35,557 bases of DNA from BNXB01 sp031548005 (GCA_031548005.1 JAVBRK010000027.1:1-35557); one strand, 5' to 3'. Shown: positions 8,317 through 16,977, numbered from the stretch's first letter. Numbers and translations: made by a program. Notes: generated by a model from the letters alone, not told the origin.

Positions 8317-9492
8317 ATGAATAACATCGATAGAAGGAATTTCCTTCGCATTTCAGCAACTGCAGGAGCCGGCGCTTTTCTGATCAATCCGGCTGAAGCT
8401 TTAGCCGGAATAAAAACCGGTAATGCTTCAAAAATCCCCACGCGTAAACTTGGAAGAACAGGTTTGGAACTTCCAGTCCTGAGTATGGGAGTGATGCGGG
8501 CCGATAATCCTTCGGTACTCCGTGCCGCCTACAATTCTGGAATTTTTCATTTCGATACGGCTCACGGCTACCAGAATGGTAAGAATGAAGAGCTGGTCGG
8601 AAATTTCTTTAAAGGGAAGCCCCGTGATTCGTTTATCGTAGCAACAAAATGCAAGGGGAATTATCCGTTTTCCGATACCTTTGAGAAAGAGTTTGAGGAG
8701 ATGTTGGAAACCAGTCTGAAGCGTCTTCAGATGGATTATGTGGATATCTTTTATGCCCATGCTTTGCAGGAAGTCGATGAAGTCAAAGATCCCCGCCTGT
8801 TATCGATACTTACGAAATTCAAAAATGAGGGGAAAACCCGTTTTATTGGTTTTTCTACTCATGCCAACAAGCCGGAGCAGATCGATGCGGCTGTCGAGGC
8901 TGGGATTTATGATGTGATTCTGGTCAGTTATAATTTTAAGCTGAAAAATCTGAAAGAGACGGAAGAAGCCATTGCACGGGGTGTGGCAGCCGGAATTGGA
9001 TTTGTTGGAATGAAATCGATGACCGGAGGAACCGAAGATGCCGATGGAAATAAGAAAATCGATGCTGCCGCCTGCCTGAAATGGGTGTGGCAGAACGAGC
9101 ATATCACGACTATTATCCCCGGATTTACCAATTACGATCAGTTGGACGAGTGTCTGACTGCTGCTGCCGATCCGGTGTTGAACGCTTCTGAAAAAGAATA
9201 TATCTCCGGATTGTGTAATCAGGAATTGCTCTATTGCCAGAATTGCCGGCAGTGTGTCGGACAATGTACGGAACAATTGCCTATCCCCGATGTTATGCGG
9301 GCCTATATGTATAATTTCGGATACCGTCAGCCGGTTTTGTCGAAAGAGACCCTGATGGAATTGAACCTGGCAGAGAATGCCTGTACCTCTTGCAATTCTT
9401 GTACTGTGACTTGTACGGAAGGCTTCGATGTGAAGCGGAAAATTGCATCGATTGTTCCGTTGAAACAGGTCCCGGATGCGTTTTTAGTATAA
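8317..9492 (+). CDS. Tat-exported aldo/keto reductase with iron-sulfur domain
   Basis: The 391-residue protein starts with a twin-arginine signal (RRNFLR at 6-11), so it should be folded and carry cofactors before export. The catalytic tetrad of the aldo/keto reductase barrel is visible: D80, Y85, K111 and H148. The C terminus carries two CxxCxxCxxxC sets (C307, C310, C313, C317 and C356, C359, C362, C366), the pattern of two [4Fe-4S] clusters. Family members of this kind are called predicted oxidoreductases; the substrate is unknown. It lies 4 nt after ilvE and 22 nt before the DUF6599-like gene, so all are probably one operon. I chose the ATG because a TTG at 8305 would overlap ilvE and spoil the signal. 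Confidence 0.9.
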   Translation: MNNIDRRNFLRISATAGAGAFLINPAEALAGIKTGNASKIPTRKLGRTGLELPVLSMGVMRADNPSVLRAAYNSGIFHFDTAHGYQNGKNEELVGNFFKGKPRDSFIVATKCKGNYPFSDTFEKEFEEMLETSLKRLQMDYVDIFYAHALQEVDEVKDPRLLSILTKFKNEGKTRFIGFSTHANKPEQIDAAVEAGIYDVILVSYNFKLKNLKETEEAIARGVAAGIGFVGMKSMTGGTEDADGNKKIDAAACLKWVWQNEHITTIIPGFTNYDQLDECLTAAADPVLNASEKEYISGLCNQELLYCQNCRQCVGQCTEQLPIPDVMRAYMYNFGYRQPVLSKETLMELNLAENACTSCNSCTVTCTEGFDVKRKIASIVPLKQVPDAFLV

Positions 9493-9514
9493 TTTTTTGC
9501 GACAATTATTCATT

Positions 9515-10369
9515 ATGAGAATACAATTGAGGCTATTGTTGTGCCTGTTCCCATTGCTGGCACAGGCTCAAACACCATTAGAGATCAAATCTTACCTCCC
9601 GGAGATTTCGGGATGGACCATTGCTCCGGATATCGAAATATTTTCTCCTGATAACCTTTATCAACGGATCAACGGGTCGGCTCCTTTATTTCTGGAAAAT
9701 AATTTTCGGGAAATGACCTCCCTGGTTTACGAAAAAGGAGAGGATTATATTACGATCCAGGCTTATCGCCATGCTACACCGACCGATGCTTTTGGGATGT
9801 ATGCCTCGGAGCGTTCTCCCGAAATGCCTTTTTATCCGATCGGAGGAGAAGCACAGGGCGATAATTCCGGTTTATACTGCTTTGCAGGGGCTATTTACCT
9901 GAAGCTCCAGGCCAGTACCGATTCTGATGAAACCGGGGAAATGCTGCGTAATATCGCCAAAGGATTAACAAATAAGATACTTCCGGATGCCGGTTATCCT
10001 GAACTGTTTCATAAATTTCCGGCTGAAGGACGATTACCGAATACCGAATCCTATACCGTTTCAAATTATATCGGGCATGAATTTTTGAAAAATGTTTATT
10101 CCTGTATGTATGATCTGCAGGGTTCCCGGTTTCAGGTATTTTTAGTCGATGCACCAAGTAAAGATCAGGCCAGGTCTGTTCTGGAGAAATATTTTGGATT
10201 TACAAAGCAGACTGAATCGTTTTCGGAGGGTGGTCTGGAGATCAAAGACCGGTATAACGGAACGATTCCCTGCATTTGGAAAGACCGGTATATTATCGGA
10301 CTTTTTAGTGAGGACGGAAAGGAAATCATGGATCTGAACTTGTTGAAACAAGTGGCCGGCATGCTCTGA
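9515..10369 (+). CDS. Exported DUF6599-like protein
   Basis: A 284-residue protein with a signal peptide (cleavage probably after AQA, about residue 18) and no membrane segment after it. The YQRINGSAPLFLENNF segment near 50-65 and the alternating beta-strand pattern resemble DUF6599 proteins, whose function is not known. It sits directly behind a Tat-exported iron-sulfur reductase, so a periplasmic partner role is a fair inference but not shown. Its stop overlaps the next start in ATGA. Confidence 0.65.
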   Translation: MRIQLRLLLCLFPLLAQAQTPLEIKSYLPEISGWTIAPDIEIFSPDNLYQRINGSAPLFLENNFREMTSLVYEKGEDYITIQAYRHATPTDAFGMYASERSPEMPFYPIGGEAQGDNSGLYCFAGAIYLKLQASTDSDETGEMLRNIAKGLTNKILPDAGYPELFHKFPAEGRLPNTESYTVSNYIGHEFLKNVYSCMYDLQGSRFQVFLVDAPSKDQARSVLEKYFGFTKQTESFSEGGLEIKDRYNGTIPCIWKDRYIIGLFSEDGKEIMDLNLLKQVAGML

Positions 10370-10773
10370 TGAAGCGTTTGGCTGCGCACTATATTGTTTT
10401 ACCGGGAAACCGGATTTACAAGCAACATTATATCGTACTGGACGATCAGGATTGTATCTGTGGGGTGCATCCGCTCAATCAGGAAGTTGCTGGTACTGAA
10501 TTCTATAATGGATTACTGTTCCCTATCTTCAGGAATTTTGAGACCACCGGAGCCGGGATTCTCGAAGAATTGAAGTCGTTACAGAACGAACATCCGGAGA
10601 GTTCGGTATTTGAATTACTCCAATATTTTTTCCAGAGTAACGAGGTCTGTTTTCCTGGATTTACCGGTGAGGATTCTCCTGTATTTATTTTCCGGTTAGA
10701 CGGTATCAACCTGCCGGCGTCGAAACTCTGCGCAGACAATGGCAGTTGCCACGCCTACATTCAACGACTCTGA
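10369..10773 (+). CDS. Small amidohydrolase-like protein lacking the catalytic barrel
   Basis: A 134-residue protein with no signal peptide, starting in an ATGA overlap with the previous gene. The first 50 residues (AHYIVLPG, then HYIVLDDQDCICGV, then TEFYNGLLFPI) look like the N-terminal beta-strands of the amidohydrolase superfamily. Residues after about 60 (EELKSLQNEHPES, then ELLQYFF, then RLDGINLP) look like the family's C-terminal segment. The metal-binding TIM barrel that should lie between is missing. Catalysis is therefore unlikely. The last 78 nt overlap the TrmH-family gene on the other strand. This reading comes from memory of the family and needs a profile search. Confidence 0.55.
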   Translation: MKRLAAHYIVLPGNRIYKQHYIVLDDQDCICGVHPLNQEVAGTEFYNGLLFPIFRNFETTGAGILEELKSLQNEHPESSVFELLQYFFQSNEVCFPGFTGEDSPVFIFRLDGINLPASKLCADNGSCHAYIQRL

Positions 10774-11472
10774 GGTTTCACTCCAGGCCGGATAGCTTGG
10801 GATATGAATTTTCTGTGTAACGAACGCTTCGACTTCAGGGCTGATCCCATTCCCTTCATTTCCCATGATAATCAATCCTTTGGAACTTAGTTTCCGGTTA
10901 TATAGGCTATCTCCTTCGAGAAAAGTTCCATAAACCGGAAGTAGAGAATTGCTGCCGGAAGTCAGTTTTTTCAGGAAAACCGGCAAATCGGTGTAATGGG
11001 TGCGAACACGAGCCAGGGCGCCCATCGTTGCCTGTAGGGTTTTGGGATTATAAATATCTGCCGAATCGGAAGAGCAGATCACGTCGTCGATACCGAACCA
11101 ATCGGCCAGCCGGACGATTGTTCCCAGGTTTCCCGGGTCCTGTATACCGTCTAATACTAAGCTGAGTTTGGTTTTAAGCGCTCCCGGATCCAGGTGGTAT
11201 ACCGGTTGTCTGAAAACAGCCAGGACATCCTGTGGATTTTTCAGCAGGCTGGCGCGCTCGATATCTCCGTCTTCCGCAACAATCAGTTCTTTGGTCCGGA
11301 CGTCGCCCTGGGTTGCGAGCCAGGACGAATGTGTCAGTAACAGTTCACATTCAAAATGGGGTAATATATCGTCAACAAGCTTATTGCCTTCGGCAAGAAA
11401 ACATCCGGTTTCATTCCTGTACTTTTTTTGTGCTAAGGAATGAATCCATTTGATCTTGTTTTTACTTAACAT
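10696..11472 (-). CDS. TrmH/SpoU-family RNA 2'-O-methyltransferase
   Basis: A SAM-dependent RNA ribose methyltransferase with the knotted SPOUT fold. The 258-residue protein has an N-terminal substrate-binding domain (about 1-95) and the three SpoU motifs: DGIQDPGNLGTIVR near 108-121 with the catalytic Arg, IIMGNEGNGIS near 203-213, and SLNVGVATAIV near 236-246. This layout is that of RlmB/TsnR-like 23S rRNA enzymes, but the target nucleotide cannot be read from sequence. It follows dnaJ after 16 nt, and its 3' end overlaps the amidohydrolase-like gene. Confidence 0.88.
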   Translation of the reverse strand: MLSKNKIKWIHSLAQKKYRNETGCFLAEGNKLVDDILPHFECELLLTHSSWLATQGDVRTKELIVAEDGDIERASLLKNPQDVLAVFRQPVYHLDPGALKTKLSLVLDGIQDPGNLGTIVRLADWFGIDDVICSSDSADIYNPKTLQATMGALARVRTHYTDLPVFLKKLTSGSNSLLPVYGTFLEGDSLYNRKLSSKGLIIMGNEGNGISPEVEAFVTQKIHIPSYPAWSETSESLNVGVATAIVCAEFRRRQVDTV

Positions 11473-11488
11473 GCCGGAATTGGGATGA

Positions 11489-12646
11489 TTATCCCATGAT
11501 GTTTTTGAAATGGCTGAAAATCTTCTCTTTTATGGCCGGATTGGGTTGAAAACTCGGTGAGTTTTCCAATGCTTCCAGGGTTGATTTTTGATCTTTCGAC
11601 AGGTTCTCTGGTACGTAAACGCTGACATTTATAAGTAAATCTCCTGTGCCATAGCTATTTATTGATGGTAATCCTTTGTTTCTCAGGCGCAATACTTTTC
11701 CCGGTTGGGTTCCTGGGTCGATGGTTATTTTAGCTTTTCCATCGAGTGTAGGTACCTCTACCTGCCCACCGATTGCCGCTGTTGGAAAACTTAGCAGCAA
11801 ATTGTAAATAATATCGTTTTCATCGCGGATCAGCTCCGGATGTGGTTCTTCTTCGATAACGATCAATAGGTCGCCGTTGACTCCACCTCTCCGGGCGGCA
11901 TTTCCTTTACCGCCGAGTGACAGTTGCATTCCTTCCATGACGCCGGCGGGAATATTGATCGTAATAACATCATCGTCCTTTACAATGCCTTCTCCGTTAC
12001 AATGAGGACATTTTTTGGTGATTGCTTTTCCGTCTCCGCCGCAACTCTGACAAACGGAAGTCGTTTGCATCTGTCCCAAAATCGTATTGGTTACACGGGT
12101 TACATGGCCTGTGCCTTTACAGGTAGAGCAGGTGGTATATGAATTTCCGCTTTCAGACCCATTCCCATTACAATGTTTACAACTGATGTATTTTTTGACT
12201 TTGATCTTCTTTTCGACTCCGGTTGCAATTTCCTTTAAGGTAAGTTTAACTTTGACTCTCAGGTCGGCGCCACGGTTTACCCGTTTGCCACCACCACCTC
12301 CTCCAAAACCGCCGAAACCTCCAAAGTTTCCTCCGAAATGTCCCCCGAAAATATCGCCGAACTGGGAGAAAATGTCGTCCATCGTCATTCCTCCGCCAAA
12401 TCCTCCGGAAGAAGCTGCGCCTCCCATTCCGGCATGTCCGAACTGATCGTACCTCCGGCGTTTTTCTTCGTTGCTTAAAACTTCATACGCGTCTGCTGCT
12501 TCTTTGAATTTTTCTTCGGCTTCCTTGTTATCCGGATTTTTGTCCGGGTGATACTGAATAGCTTTTTTCCGGTAGGCTTTCTTTATTTCTTCTACCGTTG
12601 CCGTTTTAGGAACTTCCAGTATTTCGTAATAATCTCTTTTACTCAT
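11489..12646 (-). CDS. dnaJ: Chaperone DnaJ (Hsp40)
   Basis: Co-chaperone that delivers unfolded proteins to DnaK and stimulates its ATPase. The 385-residue protein has the full type I layout: J domain with H33-P34-D35, a Gly/Phe-rich linker (about 75-120), four CxxCxGxG zinc repeats (CKHCNGNG, CSTCKGTG, CQSCGGDG, CPHCNGEG) and the C-terminal substrate-binding domains. grpE lies 21 nt upstream in the same direction, a common pairing. Confidence 0.98.
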   Translation of the reverse strand: MSKRDYYEILEVPKTATVEEIKKAYRKKAIQYHPDKNPDNKEAEEKFKEAADAYEVLSNEEKRRRYDQFGHAGMGGAASSGGFGGGMTMDDIFSQFGDIFGGHFGGNFGGFGGFGGGGGGKRVNRGADLRVKVKLTLKEIATGVEKKIKVKKYISCKHCNGNGSESGNSYTTCSTCKGTGHVTRVTNTILGQMQTTSVCQSCGGDGKAITKKCPHCNGEGIVKDDDVITINIPAGVMEGMQLSLGGKGNAARRGGVNGDLLIVIEEEPHPELIRDENDIIYNLLLSFPTAAIGGQVEVPTLDGKAKITIDPGTQPGKVLRLRNKGLPSINSYGTGDLLINVSVYVPENLSKDQKSTLEALENSPSFQPNPAIKEKIFSHFKNIMG

Positions 12647-12667
12647 TAGCTTTTCTGTTGTCTCAGG

Positions 12668-13231
12668 TTATTCTGCTACGACCACTTTGGCATGTCGTAT
12701 TACCTTGTCATTTAAAGTGTAGCCGGTTTGCATACAGTCGATTATTGTTCCTTTCTGACCTTCGTCCTGGGTAGCGACGACTGCAACCGCATCATGGAAC
12801 TCATCATTGAAAGGTTGCCCTTTCGCTTCGAGTGGTTTGACTCCGTTTTGTGACAAAAAGGATAAAAATTTGTTATAAATTAAATCAATACCTTCTGTAA
12901 CGGATTCCACGTCAGTCGCTTTTTTAATATTTTCCATTGCGCGTTCGAAATCGTCGACTATCGGCAGAATACTGGTTAACACCCGTTCTCCGCCATTTTT
13001 TATCAATTCGGCTTTTTCTTTCAGCGTTCTTTTTCTGAAATTATCGTATTCGGCCATTAGTCGAAGGTAGGAATCTTTCATTTCGGCTAATTCGTCCGAC
13101 ACATTGTCAGTTTTTTCTGGTTCCCAGTCGGGATTTTGCTTTTCGATCTGCTCATTTGTCTCCAGATCTGCTATATTGTCAGCAGGATTTTCGGCTTCTT
13201 CAGCCTTTTTCTTAGTTTCGTCGTTATTCAT
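12668..13231 (-). CDS. grpE: Nucleotide exchange factor GrpE
   Basis: Releases ADP from DnaK so that the chaperone cycle restarts. The 187-residue protein has an acidic, probably disordered N terminus (1-50), a long coiled-coil stretch (about 50-100, including EYDNFRKRT) and the C-terminal beta domain ending in GYTLNDKVIRHAKVVV, the GrpE signature. It is first in the grpE-dnaJ-TrmH run. I do not see a clear housekeeping promoter upstream, which would fit heat-shock control but does not prove it. Confidence 0.97.
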   Translation of the reverse strand: MNNDETKKKAEEAENPADNIADLETNEQIEKQNPDWEPEKTDNVSDELAEMKDSYLRLMAEYDNFRKRTLKEKAELIKNGGERVLTSILPIVDDFERAMENIKKATDVESVTEGIDLIYNKFLSFLSQNGVKPLEAKGQPFNDEFHDAVAVVATQDEGQKGTIIDCMQTGYTLNDKVIRHAKVVVAE

Positions 13232-13498
13232 GTTATATTTGTTTTTTTATTATTATTCTAATAATTAGGTATTTACATAAAGTATGCAGATCATTTGAAT
13301 CATACTTCTACTATTTATTATCAAATATGTTGCCACTGTTGACCAATAATCCATGTCAAGCGATTTTGGATGATGAGGAAACCAATCAATTCATTTTTAT
13401 GCGTCTGTGTGGTTATCTGAAAATTATCATGTACATTTGTCAACTATTTTGATGCTATAGGGATTATTTTGGGTTATATAAAGTTTGAAAATTGTAAT
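13232..13498. promoter_or_regulatory. Divergent intergenic region grpE / SGNH gene
   Basis: A 267-nt AT-rich gap with no gene. On the plus strand TACATTTG (13432-13439) is a good -7 box for the SGNH gene, giving a leader of roughly 55 nt. No TAnnTTTG box points toward grpE. Confidence 0.5.
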
Positions 13499-15019
13499 AT
13501 GATAAAAATAAGTAAGTTAATTATAAAAAGGTTAATTTTTTCGATATTTTTTTTAAGTATTATTTCTTGTGCGTTTGCCGGAGCCCGGATTGTCGTACTG
13601 GGATCATCTACAGCTGCCGGTTCAGGTCCCAAAGATACTAATAATGGTTGGGTAAACAGGTATCGTACTTATTTACAGTCGTTAGATCCTACCCATCAGG
13701 TAATTAATCTGTCATCAGGAGGCTCTGCCACATACAGCGCTCTGCCGGCGGAAGATAGTGTTGCCAACCGGCCGAAGCCGGATACTTTAAGAAATATTAC
13801 AAAAGCGTTAAGTTATAATCCGGATATTATTATTCTTAATTACCCGACAAATGATGTGGGCTATGGATATTCGGTGAAGGAACAATTGGACAACTATGCT
13901 GTCATTGTAGAGAAAGCGGCTCAAGCCGGAGTTCCTGTATGGATCGCCACAACGCAAGGTCGAAACTTGGATCGGAACAAGAGAGATTTACTTATCCAAA
14001 CCAGAGATTCCATCCATTCAGTTTATGGAGATAAGGCCATTGATTTTTGGACCACTATTTCCAATGATGATGGATATATTAATTCATTATACGATTCAGG
14101 TGATGGAATTCATCTGAATGATGATGCCCATAAAATCCTATTTGACCGTGTTGTTGCAAAAGATATTTTAAGTCATGTTGAAATTAAAGAATTAAAATAT
14201 CCAGTAAAAATCAGTTTTGGAGGAATCCCTGTAGAATTTCCATGGAATAGTTTATCCTCTTATACAGCAGGGGGTCTGATACCTGACCTGATTGATACTG
14301 AAGGTAATTCTACAGGGATTAAACTGGCTCTGAATGATAGTTTTGGAGGGATCAATTCCGAAGGGCCACAATCGACAACAACTTCGATGGAAATACCAAC
14401 GAACGCCAGCAAAGAAAGTTTTTGGGGAAATGCCGGCTCTACACTCAGCAGTATAAATGAAAATACAGGTGGTTTTATTATTTCCGGATTGCACCCCGGT
14501 AAATATACATTCTCTTTCTACTCCGGAAGAGTTAATGCTCCGGATAACAGAAAAACCCGGTTTACAGTTACCGGAAAAAATGAAAAGAGTGGGGATGTAA
14601 ATTCTTCTGAAAATATGACTCTCTTGGTGGTATTGCCCGAAATCGAACCTAAAGATGACGGAACGGTCACTGTGGTTGTAACTGCCGGTTCTAATAATGA
14701 TAATGAATATAAATTCTTCTACATCAATGCTATGATGATTTCTCCCTGGAGAGCTAATGCGGGCAATCAGGACTTTTTGTCAAATAAATTTTCAGTAGCT
14801 CCGAATCCGGTTATTGATGTTGTCGAAATAGATAATTCACAGGGTATTAAGGATGTTTTTATTTTAGATATGAATGGTAGACTTATAAATAAATTTTCGG
14901 GATTAAACCAAAAAGAAAAAGCAATCCTATCATTGAGTTCTCTGACGAAAGGGATTTATTTAGTGAAAGTAGTGGATTTGAATAATAAATCATCCAGTAG
15001 ATTGATTGTAAAGAATTAA
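13499..15019 (+). CDS. Secreted SGNH/GDSL-type esterase with T9SS sorting domain
   Basis: The 506-residue protein has an N-terminal signal (hydrophobic 8-27; cleavage after AFA is possible, though IISC at 21-24 could also read as a lipobox). Residues 30-225 are an SGNH hydrolase: block I GSSTAAGSG with nucleophile S37 (the usual GDS is GSS), block III PTND with N118, and block V D202-G-I-H205. A beta-rich domain follows (about 230-425). The last 75 residues (NPVIDVVEI... GIYLVKV) are a type A T9SS C-terminal sorting domain, so it should reach the cell surface or be released. The substrate could be an acetylated glycan or lipid. The gene is more AT-rich than its neighbours. I chose the ATG over a TTG at 13469. 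Confidence 0.85.
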   Translation: MIKISKLIIKRLIFSIFFLSIISCAFAGARIVVLGSSTAAGSGPKDTNNGWVNRYRTYLQSLDPTHQVINLSSGGSATYSALPAEDSVANRPKPDTLRNITKALSYNPDIIILNYPTNDVGYGYSVKEQLDNYAVIVEKAAQAGVPVWIATTQGRNLDRNKRDLLIQTRDSIHSVYGDKAIDFWTTISNDDGYINSLYDSGDGIHLNDDAHKILFDRVVAKDILSHVEIKELKYPVKISFGGIPVEFPWNSLSSYTAGGLIPDLIDTEGNSTGIKLALNDSFGGINSEGPQSTTTSMEIPTNASKESFWGNAGSTLSSINENTGGFIISGLHPGKYTFSFYSGRVNAPDNRKTRFTVTGKNEKSGDVNSSENMTLLVVLPEIEPKDDGTVTVVVTAGSNNDNEYKFFYINAMMISPWRANAGNQDFLSNKFSVAPNPVIDVVEIDNSQGIKDVFILDMNGRLINKFSGLNQKEKAILSLSSLTKGIYLVKVVDLNNKSSSRLIVKN

Positions 15020-15141
15020 TATCCTGATTCTCAACCGGAGTGCTTCGTTAAATTTATTCTACCTAACGATTATCCGATAAAATACAATAGATTCAGCTTT
15101 ATCATATTTTTTAGTTAAAAAAGGTTAAATGTATTTTTTTA

Positions 15142-15177
15142 TTACGAAAGTTTCGTAACTTTGCGAAAGTTTCGTAA
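15142..15177 (+). promoter_or_regulatory. Two tandem BlaI-type operators over the blaI promoter
   Basis: TTACGAAAGTTTCGTAA (15142-15158) is a perfect 17-bp palindrome. A second copy, TTGCGAAAGTTTCGTAA (15161-15177), differs at one position. Their centres are 19 bp apart. TAACTTTG (15156-15163), a -7 box, bridges the two, so bound repressor would block transcription of blaI and the M56 gene. The start codon lies 12 nt downstream. Confidence 0.85.
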
Positions 15178-15188
15178 TAAAAAATAAA

Positions 15189-15557
15189 ATGGAAAAACTG
15201 ACTCAACAGGAAGAAGAGGTGATGCGTATTGTTTGGAGCAAGGGTTCCGGTTTCATCAAGGATTATTTAGAGAATTGTCCGGAACCGAGACCTCCTTATA
15301 CCACATTGGCTTCGGTGGTGAAAAATCTGGAAAAGAAGCTATATGTTTCTTCCCGGAAATATGGAAATGTTTATGAGTATACTCCGGTTATACAAGAGGA
15401 GGAGTACAAAAAAACATTTATGTCGGGTTTTGTTAAAAACTATTTCAGGAATTCTTATAAAGATCTGGTTGCTTTCTTCGTCAATGAGAAAGCGCTTACT
15501 CCTGAAGAGTTGAGAGAATTGGCCGGAATGATCGATCGACAAAATTCTGAATCATGA
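15189..15557 (+). CDS. BlaI/MecI-family transcriptional repressor
   Basis: A 122-residue winged-helix repressor. It starts with the family pattern LTQQEEEVMRIVW, followed by the recognition helix (YTTLASVVKNLEKK, about 37-50), the wing and a C-terminal dimerisation helix region. In known systems it is cut by the partner M56 protease upon a signal, releasing its operators. The matching palindromes lie directly upstream. Its stop overlaps the M56 start in ATGA. No beta-lactamase is present, so the regulated output is not evident; the operon itself is the visible target. Confidence 0.92.
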   Translation: MEKLTQQEEEVMRIVWSKGSGFIKDYLENCPEPRPPYTTLASVVKNLEKKLYVSSRKYGNVYEYTPVIQEEEYKKTFMSGFVKNYFRNSYKDLVAFFVNEKALTPEELRELAGMIDRQNSES

Positions 15558-16783
15558 ATCCGGAGTTGCTTTACTTCATAAAGGTCAATGCAGCCTTGAT
15601 CGTTTTTTATCTTTTTTATTGGTTATTTTTACGGCGCGATACGTTCTATAACTGGAAACGATGGTATTTTCTTGCAGCGCCGTTATTATCGTTTATTTTT
15701 CCGCTCATCGATTTTTCTTTTATCTTTCTTGCCGCGCCGGTTCAGACGATCCGTGACATGACCTTTCATTTCCCAGTCTATGTCAGCGGAGCAGCACAAG
15801 GCTATTCTATCCAGGATGCGATATTGTTTCTGGCCGGTGGAGGGGCTGTGGCTCTGCTGGCCCGCTTGTGCATTCAATTAGCCAGTCTGAGAAAAATTCA
15901 CTGTGAATCTGCTCCGGCTGGAATATTTCAAAATTGCCGGGTCCGGAATATGAATGTAACAGCCAATCCATTTTCCTTTTTCCGAACTATATACATTAAT
16001 CCGGTGTTACATAATGCCGGAGATTTGAAAACTATTTTATCTCATGAACAAATTCATGCCAGTCAATGGCATTCGATTGATATTCTGCTGTTTGAAACGG
16101 TTTACGCCCTGTGTTGGTACAACCCTTTTGTGTGGTTGCTCCGGCAGTCGGTCCGGCAGAATATTGAATTTTATGTTGATAAACAAATCCTGGAAGCAGG
16201 CTACGACAGGCGCCAATACCAGCAGGAACTCCTGAAGGTAAGTCAGATACCGGCTTACGGGGGAATTGCAAATAATTTTAATATCAATCATTTAAAAAAA
16301 CGTATTACAATGATGAACAAAAAAAACTCAAACCGCATGCAGTTACTGAAATTTGCATTGGTTATTCCGGTATTTGCGGGGATGACCGTTATAGCTAATG
16401 ATCATCTCTCTTTGATACCACAAGACAAACAGGTTGTATCGATATCAGTTGTGGATGTTCAAGACTCGGAAAAGATTGTTTTGAATGAGAAAGTGCATGA
16501 TTTTCAGACGATTAAAGAAAAGGATGGACCTACAAGTACGGTATTTCAGATTACAAATAATACTGGTAAGCCTTTGGTGATTACTAATGTTAAATCTTCC
16601 TGTGGCTGTACTACTCCGGAATGGACGAAAGAACCGATTGCACCGGGAAAAACAGGTCATGTAAAGGCCACTTATAATCCATCCGGACGTTCGGGCCCGT
16701 TTGATAAGATCATTGTTGTTTCTACCAATTCGGATCCTGCTACTATTGAACTTCGGATCAAAGGTACGGTTGAGGCAAACTGA
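15554..16783 (+). CDS. BlaR1-like M56 membrane metallopeptidase fused to DUF1573
   Basis: The 409-residue protein has hydrophobic membrane segments near 7-25, 38-60 and 88-110, then the zinc protease motif H164-E-Q-I-H168 with downstream helices (FVWLLRQSVRQNIEFYVDK) typical of M56. A further membrane span lies at about 266-282. After it, BlaR1 would carry a penicillin-binding sensor; here residues about 311-409 form a DUF1573 (immunoglobulin-like ASH) domain with the signature SSCGCTTPEW and APGKTGHVKATYNP. The last domain should face the periplasm and may be the sensor. It partners the BlaI repressor upstream, which it overlaps by 4 nt. Confidence 0.88.
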   Translation: MNPELLYFIKVNAALIVFYLFYWLFLRRDTFYNWKRWYFLAAPLLSFIFPLIDFSFIFLAAPVQTIRDMTFHFPVYVSGAAQGYSIQDAILFLAGGGAVALLARLCIQLASLRKIHCESAPAGIFQNCRVRNMNVTANPFSFFRTIYINPVLHNAGDLKTILSHEQIHASQWHSIDILLFETVYALCWYNPFVWLLRQSVRQNIEFYVDKQILEAGYDRRQYQQELLKVSQIPAYGGIANNFNINHLKKRITMMNKKNSNRMQLLKFALVIPVFAGMTVIANDHLSLIPQDKQVVSISVVDVQDSEKIVLNEKVHDFQTIKEKDGPTSTVFQITNNTGKPLVITNVKSSCGCTTPEWTKEPIAPGKTGHVKATYNPSGRSGPFDKIIVVSTNSDPATIELRIKGTVEAN

Positions 16784-16977
16784 TATCAATCAAGGCGCAA
16801 AAATCCCTTTTTATGGGGGGATTTGTTTGAAAAATCCCTATTTTATGTGATTGTGGCTTTTTGCTCCGGCGCTTACCTTTGCATCAGTATTTTTAGTTCA
16901 ATAGATACTGACAACACAAAGAATTACTTTGTCATAAAAGAAGAATTTAGTAAGCCATGCAAAGTCTTCTGTTCAAA
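16784..16977. other. Intergenic region after the M56 gene
   Basis: No convincing gene: a 66-codon frame at 16823-17023 begins with TTG and runs into the terminator hairpin. AAATCCC (16801-16807) and GGGATTT (16818-16824) form a weak hairpin just after the M56 stop. TACCTTTG lies near 16875, but nothing follows it. Confidence 0.4.

Noticed and set aside
15189..16783. Beta-lactam resistance operon
   Set aside because: The repressor and M56 protease look like BlaI/BlaR1, but there is no beta-lactamase and no penicillin-binding sensor domain.
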